Positions 53,640 through 64,000 of a DNA stretch of 64,000 bases are shown here, piece by piece (positions within the stretch are counted from its first letter, which is position 1; every line of letters begins with the position of its first letter). The stretch is taken from assembly GCA_021234155.1 (NCBI GenBank), contig JAJEKV010000002.1, positions 10,344,725 through 10,408,724 of the forward strand. The letters run 5' to 3'. A program made the translations under genes and the position numbers. Source of the DNA: Isoetes taiwanensis. Taxonomy: Eukaryota > Streptophyta > Lycopodiopsida > Isoetales > Isoetaceae. The notes under the pieces were generated by a model. It had not been told where the DNA came from and did no database searches. It saw nothing but the letters and a program-made list of their open reading frames with translations.

Positions 53640-56600
53640 ATGGTGAAGAGGAGCAAAAGTAATCCTCTATCTCAACCTGGTAGTTCCGTCCATCAAATTC
53701 TATATGTCTTGATTGTTTGTTAATTTTGACAGAAAGCAAAAGCAAGCGAGTTTCCTTGAAGAAAAAGTACAAAATCATAAAGAAAGTGAAAGAACATCAC
53801 AAGAAGAAGGCAAAGGAAGCTAAAAAGCTTGGTAATCGTAAGCCCAAAGTAGAGAAGGACCCTGGTATTCCAAATGCATGGCCTTTCAGAGAACAGGAGT
53901 TACAGGCCCTGGAAGAAAGGCGTGCCCGAGCTCTCAAAGAACTGGAAGAGAAGAAGCAAGCAAAAAAAGAACGAGTAAGTAGAATGCTTTAAACATCCTG
54001 CATTTTGGTAAAATTCTCTTTAGGAATCAAGAATTTGGAGTTACTGTGTTGAACGATTTGCTAGTATTTCATGTAGTCCTTTCATCGTCTTGCAGGCCCA
54101 GAAGAGAAAGTTAGGCCTAGTGGATGAAAATGAAGAGACTGGGCTGTTGCAGCTCGCACAGGATGCAGAGACAAGGAAAAAAGCTTTTGATAGAAAACTA
54201 ACTCGAATTGGAGAGTCTGGCAGTGATGTTCATGGTTATGCCTCTTCTACTTTCTTCATTATGATGTTTGTAACTAGCTTTTGGTTGCTTAGCTTTCCTT
54301 TTTACCATAGACGGGTCGAAGAAAGCTTTTTACAAGGAGCTGCGAAAGGTTGTAGAAGCTTCTGATGTAATCATCCAAGTCCTTGATGCACGGGACCCTC
54401 TTGGAACACGATGCCTTGATGTTGAGCGATTGGCAATAAAATCTGGATCAACCAAACGTGTAGTCTTGCTTTTGAACAAGATTGGTAAGATGATTCCTTC
54501 TCTTCATTGTAATCTGGTGTTCATTTTAGTGTTCAAAACTAGCTTAATGTCAATAGAACTTGAAAACTGATCTTCACAATAGGTAGCAAGTCTTTGCAAG
54601 GAACATTTGAAAGCAATAGATCACCCAAGTGAGAGTCAACATCTACACGACTTCCAAGAAATATATGAGCTCACTCATATGTCGCCTTGTTCTCATCCTT
54701 GGTCATGCATCCCATGAATCCAACATCAGCAACCTGAACATGCCCACAGGAATTGGATATCTAATCCATTTTATTTAATAGGTCTTAGTTCTGTCCAATT
54801 CTTTGGTAAGCTTCTGTGCTCTTGCTTTGGTCTCAATAATTGGTTGACCGCAAGATTGGCTTCTAGTACTTGCCACTAGGTGTGCTTGCAATGGAGCTGA
54901 ACACGGTGAACATTGGCTAACTATTGACTCACAATCTAAATTTCTTCTATGGCACATTAGGGAGAATGATGTCCTGCCAGCCTCAACTTTCCATTGCCAT
55001 ATTGATATCAAACCTTGCAAGCTCATACGTTTCTGCAGCTTGTAGCCTTCCAACTGGAATTTGTAGATCAAGGCAATCCCTTAGCTTTAATACCATCAGC
55101 ATCAGTATTCAACCTCTTTCCAGCATCCATTAGCCTCTCTGGCAGTTTTTAAAGATTCTGGTTGAGAAACATCATATTTGATGATTGCCTCTGATGTGAT
55201 CATTCAAGTCCTTGATGGGACGGGACCCTCTTGGAACACGATGCCTTGATGTTGAGCGATTGGCAATAAAATCTGGATCACCAAACGTGTAGTCTTGCTT
55301 TTGAACAAGATTGGTAAGATGATTCTTTTTCTTCATTGTAATCTGGTGTTCATTCTAGTGTGCAAAACTAGCTTAATGTCAATAGAACTTGAAAACTGAT
55401 CTTCACAATAGGTAGCAAGTCTTTGCAAGGAACATTTGAAAGCAATAGATCACCCAAGTGAGCATCAACATCTATACGACTTCCAAGAAATATATGAGCT
55501 CACTCATATGTTGCCTTGTTCATGTATCAACATCATCAACCTGAACCTGCCCACATGAGTTGGATATCTAATTTATTTTATTTTAATAGGTCTTAGTTCT
55601 GTCCAATTCTTTGGTAAGCTTCTGTGCTCTTGCTTTGATCTCAATAGTTGGTTGACTGCAAGATTGGCTTCTAATACTTGCCACTAGGTGTGCTTGCAAA
55701 ATTGGCTAACTATTGACTCACAATCCAAATTTCTTCTATGGCACATTAGGACGAACGATGTTCTGCCAGCCTCAACTCTCCATTGCCATATTGATATCGA
55801 ACCTTGCAAGCTCACACATTTCTGCAGCTTGTAGCTTTCCAACTGGAATTTGTAGATCAAGGCAATCCCCTAGCTTTAATTTTCAGAGTCCCCATCAGCA
55901 TCAGTATTCAACCTCGTTCCAACGTCCATTAGCCTCTCTGCCAGTCTTTAAAGATTCTGGTTGAGAACCATCATATTCGATGACTTCAACCTTCGGAGCT
56001 CCACAATTAAAGATCAAAACTTATATTTTGGCTCATTGGCCTTTTGTGGTTCCCGGCTATGGAATTCCTGTTGTTTTTGTTACCCTTGATATCAGATTAA
56101 TTTTTATATGTAACCTTCTGTTACTGTGGTTATGGGTTCTGAGTTCAAATTTCTCTCTTTCATCCGTTACTGCTTATGCTCCTGGTTATGGCTTCTGAGC
56201 TCAAATTCTCTCTTATACTCCTTCCTGAGACCTCCAGATTTTCTGTGAGGCTCGTTACACGAATTTACCTAACATGGCATTTTTTATTTATTACAAATTT
56301 TGTTTCTGAATATGCTGTTAATGTTGGATCAATTGTATGTTTGTGCAGCTCTCACACTTGTATGTTTCCATATGATGTTAATGTATGAGGAAACATGTGC
56401 TACTATGTGTTATATGACATCAATAACATAACTAATCAACCATGTCATGTAAATGATATACGACGAGATGTGATTATGACATCAGTCAGTAGCAAATCAA
56501 CTAAACAGTTCATCAATCAGACACATCATGCGAGTTTTCTGCCAGTGCCCTCTCGTTCCTAGATCCCTGAAATTCTTAAAATTGTTCGGCAGTCGGGAAC

Positions 56601-59022
56601 AATATCATCTCCTGGCCCAGCGGTACTGCTTTCGTACACATGGGACTGAAGAAGCCCCCCACTGAAAGATTGAATTTAATTTGCCCATCTTTCTTGGCTG
56701 GTGTATAAGCAAGGTCATTTATGTGGGGTAGATGCTCATAAAGGTCATCGCTACCTACAACACAAGCATTTGACTTTCTGCATATGAAGTATTCATATAA
56801 AGATCAATTTTGCTAGGCTGGAACTGTTACTCCTGCACTCTGGTTTCATTCTGGGTGGGGGACAGGTCTAGTGTTCAGTTCTCATAGATGGGAACTTTTT
56901 ATTCGGCAGCATCTACAAATACGAAAGTGCTTAAGGATTTAAACATTTAAAAAATTAAATTGGTCCTTAATTTGGTTAATTTATGACCATTATTGGATGC
57001 TTGTTTTTTGTTATGAGGCCATTATGCTTGAGATGGTATAGCTGTTGAAAGTTTAGTATAAAACATGGAAAGGGTTGGCAAAACAGAATTTAATAAATCT
57101 GGCTGTTTTGAGTTATGAAACAATAAATATAAGCTATACAGTATGCTGCTTTATGGTGTCTCAGGAGTGACATTGCAGCAATTTAGTGAGAATTTGTTAT
57201 ACTGACATATGGAGGTCTGTTGGTTGTTTGAATGTTTGTCTATGTGTTTTATGATTTGAAACTTACATTGCTGTTGTTCAATTCCAGATTTGGTACCACG
57301 AGAAGTTGCAGAGAAGTGGTTAAATTATTTGAAGGAGGAATTGCCAACCGTGGTGTTCAAATGCAGTACCCAGAAGCAGAAAGCAAATCTTGGCCATAAA
57401 GGTTCAAAAAAAACAAAAGTGAAAGAAATTCTTGAAACAAGTGAATGTCTTGGAGCAGAGACCCTTCTACAGCTATTAAAGAACTACTGCAGAAATCAAG
57501 AAGTATGCTACTATTATCTCTTTGGAGACGGTTTTATATTTATGCATTATTACTAAGAACCATCTTGTTAGTACTTGCATTTCATGATATGTTAAAATAT
57601 TGCATGGGACGATAAGAATAGTGTTTCTTAGCCCACATGTGACTCCTGTTGACAGCTGAAGACTGCTATTACAGTTGGTGTTGTAGGCCTGCCAAATGTA
57701 GGAAAAAGTAGCCTGATCAATAGCTTGAAGAGAGTACGGGCTGTGAATACTGGTTCAGTACCTGGAATCACGAGAACAATGCAAGAAGTTCATCTTGACA
57801 AACATGTGAAGTTGATTGATTGTCCTGGAATAGTATTGCCGAATGCTAACACGGATAGTGCATCATTGTCCCTACGTAACTGCATATCGATTGAAAAACT
57901 GGAAGATCCTGTAAGTCCAGGTAAATGATATAGTTCACTGTTATAGCATTATTTTGATGCAAAATGCGCTCAATTTCATTGTAAACGTGGCATTAATTTC
58001 TTAGATTAAATATCTCCATAAGTGATACAGTTGATGTGCATAATTTGCCAATTGTTGTGATTTCTATGTCAAACAGGCTTTTCCCTCCATAGAATTTAAT
58101 TACCGCACATTATTTGCATAATAGCTGACAAGCTATTGTTTACATAAGTGCAGTAACAGAGATGTTGAAGTTATGCCCTCGTGAGAAGTTGATGTGCATA
58201 TACAAAATCTCAGAGTTTCAAGGCCCTGAAGACTTCCTACAAAATCTGGCATTGGTTCACGGGAAACTGAAAAAGGGTGGCCTAGTGGATATAAATGCAG
58301 CTGCAAAGATGGTGCTTCATGATTGGAATGCAGGTAAATTCTAAGCAAGTGCTAAAGGTTTACTCTTTTGATGGTGCATTTTCTTTACATGATACAGCAT
58401 TCAACCAAAAACCTACATTTATGCAGGCAAAATACCTCATTACACGCTGCCACCTGTTCGGGAGTCAAGTATCAATGTTGAAGCAGCAATTGTGGAAGCT
58501 TGGAGCAAAGAATTTAGTGTTGATGAGGCTTTCAAGAATGGACAGTCAGCTGTCATCGAAGGGTTGCCATCACAAGCCGAGATTGATAGCTTGGAACTTC
58601 CATCCGGTGCTCCAATGGCTATGGATGATGATTTGCAGGTTAGGGGCTGATGTTATGTTGATTAGATCTTGCATGGTCATAATGCTAACATGGCTGTATT
58701 ATAGGTATCAAGTGAAGATGAGATGCCTGAGGCAAATGCAATGCCAAATGATACTGGAATGGATGAAATAATTGTGGACCCTCTGAAGACTTGTGCTTCT
58801 AGTGGTCAAAATGCAAAGCTGTATGATGCAGAAGGTATATTTAATCCTCACAAGGCTCGTGCCAATAGAAAACGTGTAAAGAAACTTTCATCTTCAAGGC
58901 AGTTCACTGATGAAGATATGGATAAGCCGTACGACTTCAATGTTGATTATGAAGATGCGGGGAATGCTGATTTGGAAGATGGTGAGAATGAGAACGAACC
59001 AATGATGGAAGTGGAGCATTAA
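53640..59022 (+). CDS. NSN1: Nucleostemin-like 1 (NSN1) GTPase, nine exons, 587 aa
   Basis: Exons: 53,640-53,658; 53,733-53,974; 54,096-54,234; 54,311-54,484; 57,288-57,502; 57,656-57,920; 58,154-58,333; 58,427-58,638; 58,705-59,022 (1,764 nt with stop). All junctions are GT-AG and the frame is continuous. Residues 1-95 are Lys/Arg-rich ([20 protein letters not shown]), a nucleolar-targeting and coiled-coil region. The GTPase is circularly permuted, as in the YlqF/YawG group: DARDP at 159-163, G4 NKID at 189-192, then G1 GLPNVGKSS at 274-282, PGITR at 299-303, and G3 DCPG at 318-321. The C-terminus is acidic. The protein family acts in the nucleolus in 60S ribosomal subunit assembly and cell-proliferation control. 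Length matches plant NSN1 (about 580). It is the one clearly functional gene in the window. Confidence 0.96.
54361..55984 (+). repeat. 829-bp tandem duplication in NSN1 (exon 4 end plus intron 4)
   Basis: 54,361-55,189 and 55,190-55,984 are direct repeats. Copy 2 holds a dead version of the second half of exon 4. A G-rich insertion in GATGGGACGGG and loss of an A in GGATCACCAAAC shift its frame. The donor GATTG/GTAAGATG is kept, so mis-splicing into copy 2 is possible. The remaining repeated intron sequence has no recognised product. Confidence 0.92.
55985..57287 (+). other. Rest of NSN1 intron 4
   Basis: AT-rich intron sequence ending in TTCAATTCCAG. No nested gene seen; short duplicated CTTCTGTTACTG / GTTACTGCTTATGCTCC-like segments lie near 56,120-56,200. 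Confidence 0.6.
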
Positions 59023-60018
59023 GTGTATTTCTTCTATTATCATGATACAAATATGAACAAAAAGAGAGGAGGAATGAAGAGATCACCCAAGCACAAGCTC
59101 TTGAAGCCCAATTTGCTATTATTGGAAATAGAAGAGGAACTGCTTCATCAGCCTCAATGTAATTTGAGAGTTTGTTTAAAGTATTAAAGCGCTGGTTCAT
59201 CTATCCTATCCGCTTTTAAGAAAATATGTTATTTTTGTTTCGATTGGCTTCTAGAGGAAATGCGTTTTATTAACTTAGATTTGTTATGATCACCTTTGTA
59301 GTATTTTGTTGTGTGGATGTTTATCTTGTTCCTCCTGATACTATATTTTCTAAGTAATCATCTAAAAAATATTTTTGGAAACTTTTGCATCTTCTTCATA
59401 CGTTGAAGGTGCATGTCATCACGGTTGCATTGCAAGGCATACGGAGCAAGGTGCAAACAATGGAACGGTACATTACGTAAAGTGAGATACATGCATTAGC
59501 TAATCCAGCTCACACAGTCCAAAACAAACTAATACCTAGATCTACTTCTTTCTAATGTTTTTAAGGATTTTGGTAATTCTTTCTGGCATTAGTTTTGGCG
59601 CTTGGAGAAAGGTTTCCGGCTAGATTTTCCCTTCCATGGAACTTGCATTATTCTGGCCAGTTACAATCGGTTTAGCCGGAAGATGTAGCTGCCTTCCATG
59701 ATTTCTATTAAGTTCAAAGGGAGATGGCTGAGGCAAATCGTAAATCTCTGAAGCAGTCGTAGGATTTAAATTGGAACACTTGGTTGAGGCTTGAAATTAT
59801 CAGGAGAAAAAGATTTAAGCCTTTCCTTCCTGGTAAGCTGAGATTTAAAGAGTGTGAGCCCCGTTTCTGTTATATCATAAAGCGAATCACTGGTTTATGC
59901 TTTGTGCCAAAGCTTAGCTTCTTAGTTACATATAGACGTTTTCATGTGCAAGCTTCGTGCAGGAAAAGCTTGGGACATTAAATGGGAAAGCCTTTCTGGC
60001 TGCTTGTTGTATCAAGTA
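59023..60018. other. NSN1 3' flank, no further gene
   Basis: The 3' UTR probably lies within 59,023-59,350. The rest is AT-rich. A 65-codon open frame at 59,784 shows no family signal. Confidence 0.5.
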
Positions 60019-60439
60019 ACCCATGTTCAACTCAATAACACTACCAAGTCCTTCTGTTCCTGCATTTCCCAGTATGGGGATGAACCAATGTCCATGTTTG
60101 TCCTGTCTGTATGGGTTTGCCTGGAGCCCTTCCAGTCATGAATGCCAAGGTTGTTGAATTTGCAGCTAGGCTTGACTTGGCATTGCAATGTGGAATTGCA
60201 TTGAAACTCGAATTTGATCGAAAGCAATATTTTTATGCTGATCTTCCAAAAGGCTACAGTTTCAATTGCTTCGTCCATCGAAAGGCCTAAGGCAAGGGGT
60301 TTCGAGATTAAAAAGGTAATTAGTTTGGCTTTCCTGACTCTAAGAATAGTTGCTTGAGTGATATATCCGCTCTTTGTACACGCAGGGGCCCATTCCTGTA
60401 CACGGTTTCGTTGATGTGGACTTGCCTGAGGAATCTGGG
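60019..60439 (+). pseudogene. GATB: GatB-like fragment (glutamyl-tRNA amidotransferase subunit B)
   Basis: Reads THVQLNNTTKSFCSCISQYG, shifts one frame near 60,080, then [35 protein letters not shown] and a stop. After an intron (AAAAAGG/TAATT to ACACGCAG, 60,316-60,385) it continues GPIPVHGFVDVDLPEESG. These are in order the zinc-binding and active-site-proximal blocks of GatB, which converts mischarged Glu-tRNA(Gln) in organelles. Only about 130 of some 480 residues are present, with one frameshift and one stop, so it is a truncated gene copy. The retained intron argues against a processed pseudogene. Confidence 0.8.
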
Positions 60440-63055
60440 TAGCTGCCTCCACCCATGTTTTTCTCCTTCAAATCTGCCAGTTAATATTGCATTCATCATT
60501 TTGTAGCTAAATAACTCTGATCTGATTTGTGTCTTTGGCAGAACCACTGCACTCAAATGAATTATGCTGTAAGTGATGGTTGTAAGGTGAAGCACTCTAT
60601 TGTTAATTTGTAGAGCTATTTGCACCCAGATTATATCTTTGTGGACTCCCACATATCATTTTTTGGTTGCAATAACGCAGAGCTGCAGATAAATTCATAT
60701 TTTGCAAGCATCGTGATCATGTAATAACGTAGAGCTGCAGATAGATTCACATTTTGCAAGTATCGTGATCATATTGTAGATCCTGGCGTTAAACTGCATC
60801 AATAACGTTAGTGACTCGAAAGTGTAAACACTGGGGCTAAAAGAAACTCTCACGTGAGTGACACATAAGGCTGGCAAGGATTCTATTTAGTAAGCATTTT
60901 GTGAACACCAATCAACCACCAACCACTCCTTGTCACGTCTCATAATCATTTATTCTTTTAGAGAATGTTAAGAAAATTTGAAGCCACTCTTGTCACGTGT
61001 CATTTATTCATTTAGAGGATTAAGAAAATTCGAAGCAAACCATGGGCAAAACTTTTACTGTGGCATTCTTCCTGCGTTCTCCCTTCAGTCAGAGATTTTG
61101 AGTTTTCACCCCACATTTTGGAGTTTTCACCTCGCTTTCTAAATTTCACCCTGTTGAATTGCTGCTTCCCTTGGTTTCACATTTTAAGAATCACCTCTTA
61201 GTAGTGATTCTAAGAGCTGATTCTTATATACATAAACTCATGCTTATGTTCCATGTGCAAGTTTTTATAGACAACCATATTATTCCCCATATTGCCTAAT
61301 AAGTTGCTGCACTTTTATTGAAGGACTATACAGTCAAATGACATCTGAAAGTCAAAGCCCTATGGAAAAATCCTATCAATACAAAAGTTATATCATTATC
61401 TTTGTTTCAAAACTCAAACCACATTAAAAAACTAGAGTCCTATGGCTAAATACTACTAAGCATCATCTTGGTTTCAAAACACGATGCCCAATATCAAGGA
61501 AAATTAGCATTGCCATTTGGCATCTACCGTGTAGTTATGGCGTGTAATTTTCATTGGCATTCCCATGATGGCATTGTGTTTCGCATCTTGGCAACCTCAT
61601 ACTACTAACATTCACAACCCCTTTTGTTTTCAGAAAATGATGGCAACCATGTAGAGATAATTACAGTTCCATGATGGCGTGTAATTAGAGATAATTATAG
61701 TTCCATGACATTGGCAGACTAGGATGCCTATCTAACTTTGGACGTTAGACCAGACCACCCAGAATGCTTTCTACCCTAGGTTCAGTATGAACAAAGTGTT
61801 CCAGCAATGCGTTATGGTTGTTCACCATTTGAGGGCACTAGAATGTCTCGTGTACACAAGAGATTAGACAAGAACCTCAACATTAATAAGGCCTGTAACA
61901 ATGCAGCACTAGCTGCTACACGTTGGGTGAAAAACTTACTTCAAAGAGATATATGAGAAGTTACTTGTATCATCTCACAGAAAGCATTACAAAAATAGGA
62001 CGTTTTCCAGGAATACAAATAGATGAGCACTAACTCTCAGCACATCTCTTACTTATGCTTCACTAGACTTCCGAAGAGTGAATTCAGTTTAATGAAAATC
62101 CCTCGTAAACATAGAATGTTTATATATTCGAGAACTGCAGAAATAAAGAGTAAAAAAGAAACTGTAAAGATAGAGCTTAGGATGTAAATTACTATTCTGT
62201 TGCTCCCACTTCTTTAAATAAATTGCTTTAACATGCATTGTTCAACATATATTGTTCTATAGAACCTTGCAAGACACCATGAACAACAAGCAACCGAGAG
62301 AAGAAAATGGGCTAAGCATAGAAAAAAAAATCTCGACCATCCACTTGAATATATGTCCGTTGTAATTGATGGACATGGAATGAACCATGGGAAAACAACT
62401 CTACCTCATTTCCTTGAAATTCCTAAAGATGTCCCATACAAAGACTCACCTTGCAGGGGCAATGGTCTTCAAAGGCAGTTTAAAGTGCAAGGTCTTTTTG
62501 GCATATCTTAACTTGCATGATGACCCAGATAGAGCAATTACCACCAATACCTTACCTGCATCTTGACAATACTACTAGAGAGAACAAAGATTGAACACTA
62601 TTTCCTTATTGTTCCATTCTAGTGGAGCTCGTCATTTAAAAAAATGAAGCTTGAATTTCGACTTGCAAGTCACACTCATGATCAAACTGCTCAATTGCTC
62701 AAATGCTCAAATGCCCTTTAACCTTTCAACTTCAGTTCGAATTATTGAGGACCCTTACACTACAATGCTATAACTGAACTTATGAAGGAGACTGTTGACT
62801 TAAATACATAACTTGTCTTTTCACAACGTGATGCAGAGCATTGTCAATAGGCTGAATGATCTTACATTCAACCCCACATCAAGTTTTACGCGCACAATAG
62901 AAAAAGTTACTTGCACGGGAAACAATTATACACCACAATTAAAAGTTGGTGTCCACCAAAATGATTGCACTTCACCAAGCATGTTCCAGAGACGAGGTTG
63001 TTAGAAGGTGCAGAGCAACTTCCACTAGAAAATCCACGGGAGATACGTACTTCAG
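60440..63055. other. AT-rich sequence, no gene; short tandem repeats
   Basis: A 58-bp tandem pair (GAGCTGCAGATARATTCAYA) lies at 60,680-60,775. A roughly 60-bp diverged pair (CTTGTCACGTSTCAT) lies at 60,929-61,040. No ORF or RNA gene supported. Confidence 0.5.
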
Positions 63056-63268
63056 TGACATCCTTGCAGGTCATTGAGAGAGGAGCTTCTTGGGATTTAT
63101 GTACTTCACAGAAGAAGAAAAAGAGTGGTAGAAAAACTTTTTCTTGACCAAAACCTTATGGTTCAAAACTTACGTAGTAGGCAGTTGGAGAAACCTTTTT
63201 GTGGCCTAATACTTTCTGCCAATCCCAAAGCTGAGCAGGAACAAGCAATGCTCGATTCGATTCGATTC

Positions 63269-63308
63269 GAGGAGGAGGAGGAGGAGGAGGAGGAGGAGGA
63301 GGAGGAGA
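63269..63308. repeat. (GAG)n microsatellite
   Basis: About 13 uninterrupted GAG units, preceded by GATTC repeats. The Glu-rich ORF around it is a by-product of the repeat. Confidence 0.95.
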
Positions 63309-63569
63309 TGGTCATATACCTCAGACCAAGATACAATAAGCAGGACTCTTGTTGTGTTAGCATTACAAATATTGAAAAAGGAATATTAATTTCTCTTCAA
63401 ACTAAGTATGATGACAAAGGGTGATCTTTCTAAATAACCGACACCATCAAAGAAGAAGGGTTGGTGACTAAACTCAAGGTTCACTGACTTGCTACACATG
63501 CAGTAAATGCCTTCAGAAGATATGAGTTAGAGATGCAAACTCAATGGAAGGGAAACAAATCAAAGAAAT

Positions 63570-64000
63570 CACTACAAGAGGATAGGATTTTGCCGTCAAA
63601 CCCTGCGTCACTACCTTATAAGGTTTGTCAGATTTGTGTCAAAAGCTTGAAAGTGACACAAATTAATTTGATTGCGTTAGAACTTGTGTCAGTATAGTAG
63701 TGTCAAAAGCAACATCATATTTGTGACATATTTGTGTCAATTAGTTTTTGTAAAGATGATTGCATCATATATTGCGGAAAGATTAAGACATAATTTAAAA
63801 TCAAATCTAGCAATAGGTTTGTGCCTATCATAACATCGTTAATGCTAAGGTTTTGGGTCAATTTTGTTACACATTTGTGTCACATTTTATGATAGTTTTT
63901 TTGTCACATTTTGTAAAACATTTATGTCATTTGATAGTGTCAAACATATTGACAATTTTACATAGATTCTCCGTTTTCTATTATGGCACTTACGTCATGC
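63570..64000 (+). mobile_element. CACTA (En/Spm-type) transposon end, running off the window
   Basis: Begins CACTACAAGAGGATAGG, the terminal sequence class of CACTA elements. Within the next 400 bp about ten direct and inverted copies of TTTGTGTCA / TGACACAAA occur (63,632 to 63,950), like the subterminal transposase-binding repeats of this superfamily. The other end is outside the window, so the 3-bp target duplication cannot be checked. Confidence 0.75.

Noticed and set aside
63074-63424. 116-codon ORF with Glu run
   Set aside because: Created by the GAG microsatellite; flanking residues lack family signal.

Overview
The window looks like a repeat-dense nuclear segment from a land plant. 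It has a plant-type nucleostemin-like gene with nine GT-AG exons, a chromovirus LTR retrotransposon, Helitron and CACTA ends, and LINE reverse transcriptases. The element types (a DUF7869-like transposase and a Pif1/Helitron-type helicase) and a ParB-plus-DNA-methylase-like relic suggest a seed-free plant, possibly a fern. That taxonomic guess is inference only. Nearly all coding material left of 53.6 kb is mobile and decayed. The one gene that reads through intact is NSN1 (53,640-59,022, + strand).

Left part (1-33 kb). A minus-strand LINE relic (1-1,850) is followed by a broken gene (2,080-2,911 and 31,543-33,055) resembling a ParB-like domain joined to an N4/N6-type DNA methyltransferase. 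That gene is split by one Ty3/gypsy chromovirus, 2,912-31,537. Its borders are exact: TSD GGCAC on both sides, TGTGAC...GTCACA LTR ends, an initiator-Met-type PBS at 7,510 and a polypurine tract at 29,906. The chromovirus is itself interrupted twice. A 2,959-bp Helitron sits in the 5' LTR (3,551-6,509); the intact 3' LTR shows the empty site. A 12.3-kb DNA transposon (14,312-26,648) sits between two adjacent reverse-transcriptase residues. The transposon carries a decayed DUF7869-like transposase on the + strand, several small minus-strand genes, about 19 copies of a dyad-symmetric motif (CACGCCWGGCGTG type) and a 42-bp perfect hairpin.

The most unusual finding is inside the chromovirus. Between the PBS and gag lies a degraded histone H3-like reading frame (8,090-9,209). 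It keeps the H3 tail start (M-A-C-T-K-stop-T-A-R-K) and the C-terminal histone fold, separated by a charged insert of about 270 codons. The same element encodes an integrase with a C-terminal chromodomain, a module class that in other chromoviruses reads methylated H3 tails. A second unknown ORF (9,986-11,678) lies between the H3 frame and gag.

Middle part (33-53 kb). Here are an older gypsy pol fragment, palindrome-rich sequence at 35 kb, a solo LTR of the same family (36,205-37,853, minus), a LINE 3' fragment, an older LTR relic near 45-46 kb, several short tandem duplications, and a broken Pif1/Helitron-type helicase ORF (49.15-52.86 kb).

Right part (53-64 kb). NSN1 encodes 587 residues with a circularly permuted GTPase; its fourth intron holds an 829-bp tandem duplication that includes a dead copy of exon 4. 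Downstream are a fragment of a GatB-like tRNA amidotransferase gene, AT-rich sequence, a GAG microsatellite, and the end of a CACTA element starting at 63,570 and running off the window.
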